A stretch of 64,000 nucleotides of DNA. Source: Streptomyces sp. MJM8645. Its GTDB lineage: Bacteria > Actinomycetota > Actinomycetes > Streptomycetales > Streptomycetaceae. Every line of letters starts with the position of its first letter. Within the stretch, counting starts at the first letter, position 1. Position numbers and translations under genes: made by a program. The notes under the pieces are model-generated. The model was given only the letters and a program-made list of their open reading frames with translations, was not told where the DNA came from and searched no databases. The DNA is taken from the NCBI RefSeq assembly GCF_001625365.1, contig NZ_LJJF01000001.1:7055501-7119500 (forward strand), read 5' to 3'. Shown piece by piece: positions 1 through 8,602 of the stretch.

Positions 1-33
1 CCGGCCGTGTCCGGGCAGGTCGAGTTCGGCCAT
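1..33 (-). CDS. N-terminus of the next operon gene, cut by the window edge
   Basis: An ATG at 31-33 (minus strand) overlaps the stop of the upstream oxidoreductase gene in an ATGA arrangement. The visible codons read M-A-E-L-D-L-P-G-H-G-R before the window ends. The four-base overlap implies translational coupling and membership in the sugar operon. Eleven residues are too few to name a family. Confidence 0.55.
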   Translation of the reverse strand, partial: MAELDLPGHGR

Positions 34-1184
34 CAGAGCACCAGCTCGGGGACGTCGAGCCGGCGGCCCTCGCGCGCCGAGCGCAGGCCGAGTTCGGCGA
101 GCTGGACGCCCTTGGCGCCTTCCAGGAGGTCCCACGGGTAGGCGGAGCCGGTCGCCACGTGGCGCAGGAACAGCTCCCACTGCACCTTGAAGCCGTTGTC
201 GTACTCCTCGTTGGCGGGCACCGGCTGCCACTGGGCGCGGAAGGGGTCGGTGGCCGGGAGGTCCGGGTTCCAGACCGGCCGGGGGGTGGTGGCCCGGTGC
301 TGGATGCGGCACTCGCGCAGCCCGGCGACGGCGCTGCCCTCGGTGCCGTCGACCTGGAACTCGACCAGTTCGTCCCGGTCGACCCGCACCGCCCAGGAGG
401 AGTTGATCTGCGCGACGACGCCGCCGGCCAGCTCGAAGACGCCGTACGCGGCGTCGTCGGCGGTGGCGGGGTAGGCCCGGCCCTGTTCGTCGACGCGGCG
501 GGGGATGTGGGTGGAGGCGTGCGCGTACACCGTGCGGACGGGCCCGAAGAGGTTGTCCAGCACGTAGCGCCAGTGCGGGAACATGTCGAGGATCACGCCG
601 CCGCCGTCCTCGGCGCGGTAGTTCCAGGACGGGCGCTGGGCGCTCTGCCAGTCGCCCTCGAAGACCCAGTAGCCGAACTCGCCGCGCACGGACAGGATCC
701 GGCCGAAGAACCCGCCGTCGATCAGCCGCTTGAGCTTGCGCAGCCCGGGCAGGAACAGCTTGTCCTGGACGACGCCGTTGCGGACGCCGGCCGCCCGGGC
801 GAGGCGGGCCAGCTCCAGGGCGGCGTCGAGGGATTCGGCGGTGGGCTTCTCGGTGTAGACGTGCTTGCCGGCGGCGATCGCGGCGCGCAGGGCGGCCTCC
901 CGGGCGGGGGTCACCTGGGCGTCGAAGTACACCTCGGTGAGCGGGTGGGCGAGCGCCTCGTCGAGCGAGGTGGTCCAGTGCTCCAGGCCGTGGCGTTCGG
1001 CCAGGGCGCGCAGCTTGGCCTCGTTGCGGCCGAGCAGGATCGGTTCGGGCCAGAGCACCCGGCCGTCGTCGAGGTCGAGGCCGCCCTGCTCGCGGATGGC
1101 GAGGATCGAGCGGACGAGGTGCTGGCGGTGGCCCATGCGGCCGGTGACGCCGTTCAGGACGACGCCGATCACCTTGCGGTCCAC
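33..1184 (-). CDS. Gfo/Idh/MocA-family NAD(P)-dependent oxidoreductase
   Basis: This 383-residue protein has an N-terminal Rossmann half with a glycine-rich turn (residues 7-18). The family EKP motif lies at 112-114 (HVYTEKP), where the lysine is the usual catalytic residue. The C-terminal half is the alpha/beta dimerisation and substrate domain. Members oxidise or reduce a sugar, inositol or related polyol with a pyridine nucleotide; the substrate here cannot be read from sequence. It sits at the 3' part of a sugar ABC operon, 109 bp after the hydroxyacid dehydrogenase, and its stop overlaps the start of a further gene. The ATG at 1182-1184 follows a purine-rich ribosome site (minus strand AAGGAGAAC). 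An aldose or polyol dehydrogenase working on the imported sugar is the simplest reading. Confidence 0.9.
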   Translation of the reverse strand: MDRKVIGVVLNGVTGRMGHRQHLVRSILAIREQGGLDLDDGRVLWPEPILLGRNEAKLRALAERHGLEHWTTSLDEALAHPLTEVYFDAQVTPAREAALRAAIAAGKHVYTEKPTAESLDAALELARLARAAGVRNGVVQDKLFLPGLRKLKRLIDGGFFGRILSVRGEFGYWVFEGDWQSAQRPSWNYRAEDGGGVILDMFPHWRYVLDNLFGPVRTVYAHASTHIPRRVDEQGRAYPATADDAAYGVFELAGGVVAQINSSWAVRVDRDELVEFQVDGTEGSAVAGLRECRIQHRATTPRPVWNPDLPATDPFRAQWQPVPANEEYDNGFKVQWELFLRHVATGSAYPWDLLEGAKGVQLAELGLRSAREGRRLDVPELVL

Positions 1185-1221
1185 GGGTGTTCTCCTTGCA
1201 GCTGGTGGTGTTGGTGCTGGC

Positions 1222-1304
1222 GGGGGCGCGGTCAGGCCGTGCAGCTGGTGACGGGGGCGCGGTCAGGCCGTGCAGCTGGTGACGGGGGCGCGGTCAGGCC
1301 GTGC
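1222..1304. repeat. 31-bp tandem repeat, 2.7 copies, covering the end of a gene
   Basis: Two full 31-bp units (1222-1252 and 1253-1283) and a 21-bp partial unit (1284-1304) are identical where they overlap. The third unit contains the last codons and TGA stop of the hydroxyacid dehydrogenase (stop at 1294-1296, read on the minus strand). Each downstream unit therefore carries another copy of the gene's stop region. It looks like a slippage duplication of the gene's 3' end into the spacer before the oxidoreductase gene. Confidence 0.9.
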
Positions 1305-2343
1305 GGTGGATGCCTTCGGGGTGGACGGCGTGGGCGAACGGCAGGCCCCGCGCGTAGCGGGCGAGCTCGTCGGCCGCGGCGGCGGCCATCCGGTGCAGCT
1401 CGCCGCCGAGCGAGCCGGCCACGTGCGGGGTGAGCAGGACGTTCGGCAGCTCGTACAGCGGTGAGTCGGCGGGCAGGACCTCGGGGACGGTGACGTCGAG
1501 GACGGCGTCCAGGCGGCCGGCGACGAGTTCGTCGGTGAGCGCCTGCTGGTCGACCAGCGAGCCGCGGGAGGTGTTGACCAGGGTGGCGCCGTCGCGCATC
1601 AGGGCGAGCCGGCGGCGGTCCACCAGGTGGTGGGTCTCCGGCAGTTCGGGGGCGTGCACGGTGACCACGTCGGAGGAGGCGCACAGGTCGTCCAGGCCGA
1701 CGGCCCGGGCGCCGAGCGCGGCGGCCTCGGCGGCCTCCACGTACGGGTCGTACAGCAGCAGGTCGAGGTCGTGCGGGCCGAGCAGTTCGAGCACCCGGCG
1801 CCCGATCCGGGAGGCGCCGACGACGCCGACCGTGCGCCGGTAGTTCCCGGCGGCGGCGTAGGCGCCCTGCCAGTCGTGCGGGGCGCGCCGGTGCCGGTAG
1901 TCCTCGCGGATCGCCAGCAGCCGCTTGTTGGCGAGCAGCACGGCGGCGACGGTGTACTCGGCGACGGGCAGCGCGTTGGCCCAGGCCGCCGAGGTCACCT
2001 GGAGGCCGCGCCGCCAGCAGGCGTCGGTGACGTGGTGCTTGACCGAGCCGGCGGCGTGGATGACGGCGCGCAGCCGGGGCGCGGCGGCCAGTACGGCCTC
2101 GTCCAGCGGCGGGCAGCCCCAGCCGCTGATGATGACCTCGGTGCGGGCCAGCGCGGCGGCGGCCTCGGGGGTGGCGAAGTCGTCCACGACCAGGTCGGGG
2201 TCGAGGTCGGCGAGGTCGGTGAGCCGCTGGACGGCGTGCCGGTCGAGCAGCCGGGCGGGCAGGGCGCGGTCCATCGCGAGCAGGGCGCGGGGCCGGCGGG
2301 CCGGGGCGGCGGGGGAGCGGATGTCGGCTGTGGTGGTGGTCAT
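1294..2343 (-). CDS. D-isomer-specific 2-hydroxyacid dehydrogenase family protein
   Basis: This 349-residue NAD-binding dehydrogenase has the split architecture of the D-2-hydroxyacid dehydrogenase/phosphoglycerate dehydrogenase family. The nucleotide-binding turn is VGVVGASRIGRRV. The catalytic Arg sits in VNTSRGSLVD, a Glu follows in TVPEV, and the catalytic His is in TPHVAG. Its ATG at 2341-2343 overlaps the stop of the upstream permease gene (ATGA), so it is translationally coupled to the transporter. Within this operon it probably reduces or oxidises a keto-acid or hydroxyacid derived from the imported sugar. The exact substrate is not predictable. Confidence 0.9.
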   Translation of the reverse strand: MTTTTADIRSPAAPARRPRALLAMDRALPARLLDRHAVQRLTDLADLDPDLVVDDFATPEAAAALARTEVIISGWGCPPLDEAVLAAAPRLRAVIHAAGSVKHHVTDACWRRGLQVTSAAWANALPVAEYTVAAVLLANKRLLAIREDYRHRRAPHDWQGAYAAAGNYRRTVGVVGASRIGRRVLELLGPHDLDLLLYDPYVEAAEAAALGARAVGLDDLCASSDVVTVHAPELPETHHLVDRRRLALMRDGATLVNTSRGSLVDQQALTDELVAGRLDAVLDVTVPEVLPADSPLYELPNVLLTPHVAGSLGGELHRMAAAAADELARYARGLPFAHAVHPEGIHRTA

Positions 2344-3242
2344 TTGACGCTTCCTGCGGTCAGGCCGGCCCGCCAGTGGCGTTGCAGGCCGAAGAAGGCC
2401 GCCACCAGCGGGAGGACGGCGAGCAGCGAGCCGCTGACGACGAGGGGGTAGTACTCGGGGAAGGCGTGGGTCTGGGCGTTCCAGCTGAACAGGCCGAGGC
2501 TGACCGGGAAGAGCCGGTTGTCCGAGAGCATCACCAGGGGGAGGAAGAAGTTGTTCCAGATCGCGGTGAACTGGAAGAGGAACACCGTGACGAAGCCGGG
2601 CGTCATCATCCGCAGGCCGATCGACCAGAAGGTGCGCAGTTCGCCCGCGCCGTCCATCCGGGCCGCCTCCAGCACCTCGCCGGGGACGTAGCCCGCGCAG
2701 AACACCCGGGCGAGGTAGACGCCGAAGGGGTTGACCAGGGAGGGCACGAAGACCGCCCAGAAGGTGTTGACCACGCCGAGGTCCGAGGCGAGCAGGTACA
2801 TCGGCAGGGCCAGCGTGGTGGTGGGCACCAGCACGCCGAGCAGCACCAGGCCGAACAGCTTCTCCTTGCCGGGGAAGGAGTGGACGTGGAACGCGTACCC
2901 GGCGCAGACGCAGACCAGGGCGCAGGCCAGTGCGCCGAGCCCGGCGTACAGCAGGGAGTTGAGGTACCAGCGGAAGTAGATGCCGTCCCCGGTGGTGGCC
3001 AGCGCGTGCAGGTTCTCGCCGAGGTGCCAGGTGGCGGGGGAGAGGGCGCGCCCGCCGAGCAGGTCGCCGGTGTTCTTGGCGGCGGCGGTCACCAGCCACA
3101 GCAGCGGCAGCAGGGTGTAGGCGGTGGCGAGGACGAGGGCGCCGTTGACGGCGGCCTTGGAGAGGCTCCACGGCCGGCGGGGCGGGTGGCTGCGGGCGGC
3201 GGAGCGCTGCCGGGGGCGGCGTCCGGGGGCGAGCGTGGTCAT
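2340..3242 (-). CDS. Carbohydrate ABC transporter permease (MalG-type)
   Basis: This 300-residue inner-membrane permease has about six transmembrane segments. The EAA-loop region reads EVLEAARMDGAGELRTFWSIGL, the site that contacts the ATPase. It is the second of two permeases and forms the membrane channel with the MalF-type protein encoded just upstream. The gene starts at ATG 3240-3242 inside the stop of that gene and ends inside the start of the dehydrogenase, giving a chain of four-base overlaps. No ATPase gene is present nearby. In streptomycetes such importers commonly share the MsiK ATPase encoded elsewhere, and I infer the same here. Confidence 0.93.
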   Translation of the reverse strand: MTTLAPGRRPRQRSAARSHPPRRPWSLSKAAVNGALVLATAYTLLPLLWLVTAAAKNTGDLLGGRALSPATWHLGENLHALATTGDGIYFRWYLNSLLYAGLGALACALVCVCAGYAFHVHSFPGKEKLFGLVLLGVLVPTTTLALPMYLLASDLGVVNTFWAVFVPSLVNPFGVYLARVFCAGYVPGEVLEAARMDGAGELRTFWSIGLRMMTPGFVTVFLFQFTAIWNNFFLPLVMLSDNRLFPVSLGLFSWNAQTHAFPEYYPLVVSGSLLAVLPLVAAFFGLQRHWRAGLTAGSVK

Positions 3243-4189
3243 CCGGTGGCCTCCGTCCGGCGGTCCGGGCGCGGGCGGGTGGCCCGGGTGACGAGGAAGG
3301 ACAGCGCGGCGGCGGCGAGCGCGAGCAGCACCGAGGCGGCGGCGGCCAGGCCGTAGTCGCCCCGGTCGAAGGCGGCGGTGTAGGCGTACATGCTGGGGGT
3401 CCAGGTGGAGACGACGCCGGGGGAGGCGCCGTGCAGGATCATCGGTTCGGTGAAGAGCTGGAGCGAGCCGATCAGGGTGAACAGGCCGACCAGCACGATC
3501 GAGGCGCGGATGAGCGGGATCTTGACGCTGACGGCGGTCCGCAGCGGTCCGGCGCCGTCGACGACGGCCGCTTCGAGGACTTCGCGCGGGACGGCCTGGA
3601 GTGCGGCGTAGAAGATGACCATGTTGTAGCCGGTCCACTCCCAGAGTGCGATGTTGACCACGGCGGGCAGCGGCGCGCCGAACGGGTCGGGGTGGGCGCC
3701 GCCGGCGTTCAGCAGGTCGATGACCGGGCTGATGCCGGGCGTGTACAGGTAGACCCAGATCAGCGCGGCGATGATGCCGGGTACCGCGTGCGGCAGGAAC
3801 AGCGCCAGCTGGAAGAAGCGGCGGGCGCGGGCCAGTGCCGAGTCCAGCAGCAGCGCGAGGAGCAGCGCCAGCCCCGTCATCAGCGGGATGTAGAGCAGGC
3901 AGTACTGCGCGGTGGTCCAGAAGCCCGAGCGGAACGCCTGGTCGCCGAGCGCCCGGGCGTAGTTGCCGAGGCCGGTGAAGACCGTCTCGCCGCCGCCGAA
4001 GCCGAGCCCGGAGCGGTGCTCGGTGTACAGGCTGAGGTGGACGGCGTAGCCGATCGGGACGAGCGTGCAGGCGGTGAACAGGAGCACGAACGGGGCGAGC
4101 AGGACGGCCGGCGCCCCGTACCGCCCGCGCCGGCGGGCGCGGGCGGCGACGGCGGGCCCGGGCCCGGTGCGGGGCGGCTGGGCGGTCAC
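3239..4189 (-). CDS. Sugar ABC transporter permease (MalF-type)
   Basis: This 316-residue permease has a short basic cytoplasmic N-terminus, a first transmembrane segment near residues 25-45, and five further segments. The EAA loop reads EVLEAAVVDGAGPLRTAVSVKI. It partners the MalG-type permease in a CUT1 importer. The GTG start at 4187-4189 overlaps the stop of the binding-protein gene, so translation is coupled. Family and operon position are clear; the sugar imported is not. Confidence 0.93.
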   Translation of the reverse strand: MTAQPPRTGPGPAVAARARRRGRYGAPAVLLAPFVLLFTACTLVPIGYAVHLSLYTEHRSGLGFGGGETVFTGLGNYARALGDQAFRSGFWTTAQYCLLYIPLMTGLALLLALLLDSALARARRFFQLALFLPHAVPGIIAALIWVYLYTPGISPVIDLLNAGGAHPDPFGAPLPAVVNIALWEWTGYNMVIFYAALQAVPREVLEAAVVDGAGPLRTAVSVKIPLIRASIVLVGLFTLIGSLQLFTEPMILHGASPGVVSTWTPSMYAYTAAFDRGDYGLAAAASVLLALAAAALSFLVTRATRPRPDRRTEATG

Positions 4190-5526
4190 TGCTTGACCTT
4201 GAGGCCGCGGTTCTTCAGCTCGGCCAGGGTGGACTGCTGCGCGGCGTCGAGGGCCGCCTGGACGGTGCCGCCCTGGGTGAGCTTGCCGAACGCGTCCTTG
4301 AGCGCGTTGTTGGTCGCGTTCATCGTCGGGCCCCACTGCCAGTTCGGCTTGATCGACTTCGCGGCGTCCGTGTAGAGCGCGTACACGTCCTGGCCGCCGT
4401 AGAAGTCGGCCTTGAAGGCCTCCTCGGCCACCGGGACGAGCGCGGGCGCGGCCGGGAAGGCGGAGGAGGTGCCGGAGGCGATCCGGGCCTTGATGCCCTC
4501 CGGCGTGGTGGTCGCCCAGGTGGCGAACTCGACGGCGGCCTTGGCCTTCCTGCTGTTCTTGGAGACGGCGAAGGTGGTGCCGCCGACCATGCCGCTGGCC
4601 GGGGCGCCGTCCCAGCTGGGCACCGGGGCGACGGCCCACGTGCCGGCCGCGTCGGGCAGGGTGCCCTTCAGCACCCCGCCGCCCCAGGAGGCGCCGAGGT
4701 AGCCGGCGGTCTCGCCCTTCTGCAGCGAGGCCGTCCACGGCTGGCTGAACGAGGGCTGGACGCGGACCAGGTCCTCGGCGATCAGCTGCTGCCAGTAGTC
4801 CGCGGTCTGCTTGGTCCCGGCGCCGTTGAGGTCGACGCTCCAGGCGTCGTCGCGGCCGGTGAACCAGTGGGCGCCGGCCTGCCAGGCCATCGCCTCGAAG
4901 GTGGCCGGGTCGTCGGGGAAGAAGGTGGCGATCCGGGTGTCCGGCTGGGCCTGCTTCAGTTTCTGCGCGGCGGTGCGGAATTCGTCCCAGGTCTTCGGCG
5001 GGGTGAGGCCGGCCCGGTCGAAGAGGTCCTTGCGGTAGTAGAAGGCCTGCGGCGAGGCGTCCAGTGGCAGCGCCCAGGTGCGGCCGCCGAGGGTGGTCAG
5101 GTCCATGGTCTGCGGCAGGTACTTCGCCTTGAGCTCGCCGGGGACGAGCCCGGAGATGTCCTGGACGGCGCCCTGGCTGACGAAGTCCGGCAGTTGGGCG
5201 TACTCGACGTTGAACACGTCGGGGGCGTTGCCGGCCTTCACCGCGTTGGAGATCTTGGCGTACCCGCCGGCCGTGCCGGACGGTATCTCCTCGTAGACCA
5301 CGTTGACGTCGGGGTGGGAGGCGTTGAAGGCGGCGACGACCTCCTTCGTGCCCTTGGACCAGGCCCAGAAGGTCAGCGTGACCGGCTTGCCGTCGTCGGC
5401 CTTCGGGGCGCCGCCGCCGCCGCTGCCGGCGCAGGCGGCGAGGAGGACGGTGGACAGCAGGCCGCCGGCGGCGGCGCGGAGGAGTCTGCGCCGGGGGTGG
5501 GGGAGGGGGAGCGGGAGTGAGGGCAT
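4186..5526 (-). CDS. Extracellular sugar-binding lipoprotein of an ABC importer
   Basis: This 446-residue solute-binding protein has a positively charged start with an RRRLL stretch (twin-arginine-like), a hydrophobic core and a lipobox LLAAC ending at Cys32. It would be exported and anchored to the outer face of the membrane. The rest resembles CUT1 binding proteins (SBP family 1), with the N-terminal strand VTLTFWAWSKGTKEVVAAF and a helix rich in aromatic sugar-stacking residues. It is the first gene of the minus-strand operon and shares a regulatory region of about 220 bp with the divergent DUF2264 gene. An in-frame ATG 24 codons upstream exists, but the signal peptide fits the start chosen here. 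Confidence 0.92.
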   Translation of the reverse strand: MPSLPLPLPHPRRRLLRAAAGGLLSTVLLAACAGSGGGGAPKADDGKPVTLTFWAWSKGTKEVVAAFNASHPDVNVVYEEIPSGTAGGYAKISNAVKAGNAPDVFNVEYAQLPDFVSQGAVQDISGLVPGELKAKYLPQTMDLTTLGGRTWALPLDASPQAFYYRKDLFDRAGLTPPKTWDEFRTAAQKLKQAQPDTRIATFFPDDPATFEAMAWQAGAHWFTGRDDAWSVDLNGAGTKQTADYWQQLIAEDLVRVQPSFSQPWTASLQKGETAGYLGASWGGGVLKGTLPDAAGTWAVAPVPSWDGAPASGMVGGTTFAVSKNSRKAKAAVEFATWATTTPEGIKARIASGTSSAFPAAPALVPVAEEAFKADFYGGQDVYALYTDAAKSIKPNWQWGPTMNATNNALKDAFGKLTQGGTVQAALDAAQQSTLAELKNRGLKVKQ

Positions 5527-5622
5527 GCACGACTCCGGGAGAGGGGGGCGCGGCCGGGGGGTCAGTGGGGCTGCCGGTGGCCGCGACCGGGCGGGCAAGT
5601 GGTCGCCATCCTGGGCGGGCGA

Positions 5623-5702
5623 TCGATCGAAGTCAAGAGATTGGGATCAAATGATCCGTTGCGATCAAAAGCCTTGACGAACGATCAACCGCTTTCTAGA
5701 TT
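5623..5702 (+). promoter_or_regulatory. Divergent promoter with repeated GATCAA operator words
   Basis: A strong sigma-70-like promoter reads TTGACG (5674-5679), a 17-bp spacer, then TAGATT (5697-5702), pointing at the DUF2264 gene. GATCAA occurs in direct orientation at 5645-5650, 5663-5668 and 5683-5688, the last inside the promoter spacer. A TCGATCGA palindrome lies at 5623-5630. The same words recur in front of the DeoR/LacI hybrid regulator gene at 9808-9844. I infer repression of both divergent operons by that regulator. Confidence 0.7.
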
Positions 5703-5751
5703 CCCCGCACGGGGCACGACTCCCGAGCCCCGGGCCATGGAGGACACCGCC

Positions 5752-7761
5752 GTGCTGCTGCCCCCGGAAGACCACGCCCTCAGCCCCCGCACCGGCTGGA
5801 CCAGAGCCCACTGGGAGGCCGCCGCCGACGGGCTGCTCGACGCCGTCCTCCCCTGGGCCGGCCCCGGACACGCGCTGATCGACCTCCCCCGCGCTACGCC
5901 GAGCTGGTCCGGCCGCCGCTCCGACGCCCACGAAGGCTTCGCCCGCACCTTCCTCCTCGCCGCCCTGCGGATCGCCGGCGCCGGCGGCGCCGACCCGCAC
6001 GGCCTGCTCGACCGCTACGCCGCCGGACTCGACGCCGGCACCCGCCACCCCACCACCGCACGCGACCTCACCGACGACGACCCGGCGTCCTGGCCCGTCG
6101 TCACCGACCGCGGCCAGGCCATGGTCGAGGCCGCCGCCATCGCGTTCGCCCTGCGGCTGACCCGCCCCTGGCTCTGGGACCGCCTCCCCGCCGACGTCCG
6201 GACCAGAACCGCCCGATGGCTCGCCGAGACCCTCCACCGCACACCCAACGACAACAACTGGTGGCTCTTCCCGCTCGCCGTCGGCGGCTTCCTCGCCGAG
6301 GCCGGCGTCGAGGAGCCCGCCGCCCGCGCCGCCGTCCGGCGCGGCCTCGAACGCATCGACCGCTTCTACCTCGGCGACGGCTGGTACACCGACGGCCGCC
6401 CCCGCGCCTTCGACCACTACAACGGCTGGGCCCTGCACCTCTACCCCGTGCTGCACGCCCACCTCGCCGACGACCGCGCCCTGCTCGCCGAATACGGCCC
6501 CCGGCTCGCCGCCCACCTCGCCGACTACGCCCACCTGTTCGGCGGCGACGGCGCGCCGGTGCACCAGGGCCGCTCGCTGATCTACCGGTTCGCCGCCGCC
6601 GCCCCGCTCTGGGCCGGCACCCTCACCGGCCACACCCCGCTCACCCCCGGCACCACCCGCCGCCTCGCCTCCGGCGCCCTGCGCCACTTCCTCGACCGCG
6701 GCGCCACCGGCCCCGACGGCCTGCTCACCCTCGGCTGGTACGGCCCCCACCCCCCGCTCGTCCAGCCCTACTCCGGCCCCGCCTCGCCCTACTGGGCGGC
6801 CTCCGGCTTCCTCGGCCTGCTGCTGCCCGCCGACCACCCCGCCTGGACCGACCGCGAGGAGCCCGCGCCCGCCGAACGCCGTGACACCGTCCGGGCGCTG
6901 CCCGGCCCCGGCTGGCTGGTCCAGTCCACCGCCGCCGACGGCCTGGTCCGCCTCCACAACCACGGCAGCGACGACCAGCCCGCCGACCGCGTCCACCCCG
7001 ACGACCCGCACTACGCGCGGCTCGCCCACTCCACCGCCACCGGCCCCGTCCACACCGGCCCGGCCGACAACCACCTCGCCCTGCTGGTCGACGGCGAACC
7101 CACCGAACGCGGCCCCATCACCCCGCTCGCCACCGGCGACGGCTGGGCGGCCTCCACCCACCGCCCCCGGGCCGCCGGACAGCCCCTGCCCGGCGTCACC
7201 GTCACCTCGCTGACCCTCGCCCACGGCGCCGACGAGGTCCGCGCCCACCTGGTCGTCGGCGCCCCGCCCGGCACCCCGCTGCGCGAGGGCGGCTGGGCCG
7301 TCGCCGGAGACCACCTGCCGCCCGCCCGGCCCGGCACCGGCACTGCCGCCGCCGCCACTGCCACCGCCCACACGCTGGACGGCCGGCTGCTGACCAGCGA
7401 ACTGCGCACCCTGCACGGCTACACCGCCGCCCGCACCAGCCCCGTCCCGGACGGCACGGCCTTCGGAGCGGCCGCCGCCCTGCCGGTCCTGACCGGCGCC
7501 ACCGGCGGGGCCGCCCACCTGCTGGTGTGCGCCGCCCGTCTCACCGCTGTCCGCCTCACCACCGCTCACCTCACCGCAGCCCGTCTCACCGCCGCCGCGG
7601 ACGAACTCCCGCCGCTCGACGGCCTGACGGCGGACGTGGCGGCCGCCCCCGACGGGGCCTACCGGCTGCGGGTGCGGTGGCCCGACGGCGCCGTCCACGA
7701 GGCGGAGCTGTCGCCGGGAGCGGCCTTCGCCCGCCGGCTTCCGCCCGGCGCCCGGACCTGA
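5752..7761 (+). CDS. DUF2264 family protein, likely glycoside-processing
   Basis: This protein of about 669 residues matches the DUF2264 family, an alpha/alpha-toroid related to sugar-cleaving or uronide-processing enzymes. Visible family stretches are NDNNWWLFPLAVGGFLAEAG, FYLGDGWYTDGRPRAFDHYN and SPYWAASGFLGLLLP. GTG 5752 is preferred because GGAGGA (5739-5744) sits seven bases before it; ATG 5737 has no ribosome site. No signal peptide is seen, so it is probably cytoplasmic and acts on imported oligosaccharide. Near the C-terminus a short tandem repeat encodes RLTA/HLTA units. It is divergent from the transporter operon and followed closely by a sugar isomerase gene. Confidence 0.8.
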   Translation: MLLPPEDHALSPRTGWTRAHWEAAADGLLDAVLPWAGPGHALIDLPRATPSWSGRRSDAHEGFARTFLLAALRIAGAGGADPHGLLDRYAAGLDAGTRHPTTARDLTDDDPASWPVVTDRGQAMVEAAAIAFALRLTRPWLWDRLPADVRTRTARWLAETLHRTPNDNNWWLFPLAVGGFLAEAGVEEPAARAAVRRGLERIDRFYLGDGWYTDGRPRAFDHYNGWALHLYPVLHAHLADDRALLAEYGPRLAAHLADYAHLFGGDGAPVHQGRSLIYRFAAAAPLWAGTLTGHTPLTPGTTRRLASGALRHFLDRGATGPDGLLTLGWYGPHPPLVQPYSGPASPYWAASGFLGLLLPADHPAWTDREEPAPAERRDTVRALPGPGWLVQSTAADGLVRLHNHGSDDQPADRVHPDDPHYARLAHSTATGPVHTGPADNHLALLVDGEPTERGPITPLATGDGWAASTHRPRAAGQPLPGVTVTSLTLAHGADEVRAHLVVGAPPGTPLREGGWAVAGDHLPPARPGTGTAAAATATAHTLDGRLLTSELRTLHGYTAARTSPVPDGTAFGAAAALPVLTGATGGAAHLLVCAARLTAVRLTTAHLTAARLTAAADELPPLDGLTADVAAAPDGAYRLRVRWPDGAVHEAELSPGAAFARRLPPGART

Positions 7762-7770
7762 GGAGCACCC

Positions 7771-8565
7771 GTGCCACTCGCCCTGTCCACCCTCGGCCTG
7801 CCCGACCTGCCGCTCGCCGCCGCCGCGCGCCTCGCCGCCGACCACGGCTGGCACGGGCTGGAACTGCGCTGCGCCCCGGGCCAGCCGGTCCACCCCGGAC
7901 TGACCGCCGACGAGCGGCGCGCCGCCGTGCGCGCACTGGCGTCCACCGGGACGGTTCCGCTCGCGCTGGCCTCCTACCTCGGCATCGCCGCCCCGGGCGC
8001 GGACGCCCCGCTGCTCGCCGACCTCGGCGGACACCTGGAACTCGCCGCCGACCTGGGCTGCCCGGCCGTCCGGGTCTTCCCGCGCGGCGGCGCCGCGCCC
8101 GGCCCGGCGGCGGCCGACGAACGGGCTGATGGGCGCGCCGCCCGGCGGCTGGCCGCCGTCGCCGGCCGCGCGGCCGCGCTCGGCGTCCGGGTCCTGGTCG
8201 AGACGCACGACTCGCACCCGACCGGCCGCGACCTCGCCCGGCTGCTCGCCCCCGTCGACCACCCGGCCGTCGGCGCCCTGTGGGACCTCCAGCACACCGT
8301 CCTCGGCGGGGAGCCGCCGCAGGCCACCCACCGGGCGCTGGCCGGCCGGCTGGGCCACGTCCAGGTCAAGGACGTCGCCTCGGCCGCCGACCGCACGCCA
8401 CTGCCGCTCGGCGCCGGCACCCTGCCGATCGCCGCCTGCCTCGCCCTGCTGCCGGCCGACGCCTGGGTCTGCTGGGAGTACGAGGCGCCGTGGTACCCCG
8501 AGGCCGCCCCGCTGGCTCCGCTGCTCGGCGCGGCCGCCGCCTGGCTGGCGGGACTGCGGCGGTAG
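7771..8565 (+). CDS. Sugar phosphate isomerase/epimerase (xylose-isomerase-like TIM barrel)
   Basis: This 264-residue protein belongs to the AP-endonuclease-2/xylose isomerase-like barrel family. Metal-ligand-type positions are visible in LVETHDSHPTGRD, GALWDLQHT and GHVQVKDV, followed by WVCWEYE. GTG 7771 lies nine bases after the preceding stop with AGGAGC in front, so it is co-transcribed with the DUF2264 gene. Members isomerise or epimerise free or phosphorylated sugars and inosose-type compounds; the substrate is unknown. With the dehydrogenases across the divergent promoter it suggests a pathway for an oxidised or unusual sugar. Confidence 0.85.
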   Translation: MPLALSTLGLPDLPLAAAARLAADHGWHGLELRCAPGQPVHPGLTADERRAAVRALASTGTVPLALASYLGIAAPGADAPLLADLGGHLELAADLGCPAVRVFPRGGAAPGPAAADERADGRAARRLAAVAGRAAALGVRVLVETHDSHPTGRDLARLLAPVDHPAVGALWDLQHTVLGGEPPQATHRALAGRLGHVQVKDVASAADRTPLPLGAGTLPIAACLALLPADAWVCWEYEAPWYPEAAPLAPLLGAAAAWLAGLRR

Positions 8566-8602
8566 GTCCTGTCCGACTGATCTCGCCGGGCCCGCGACGC
8601 CC

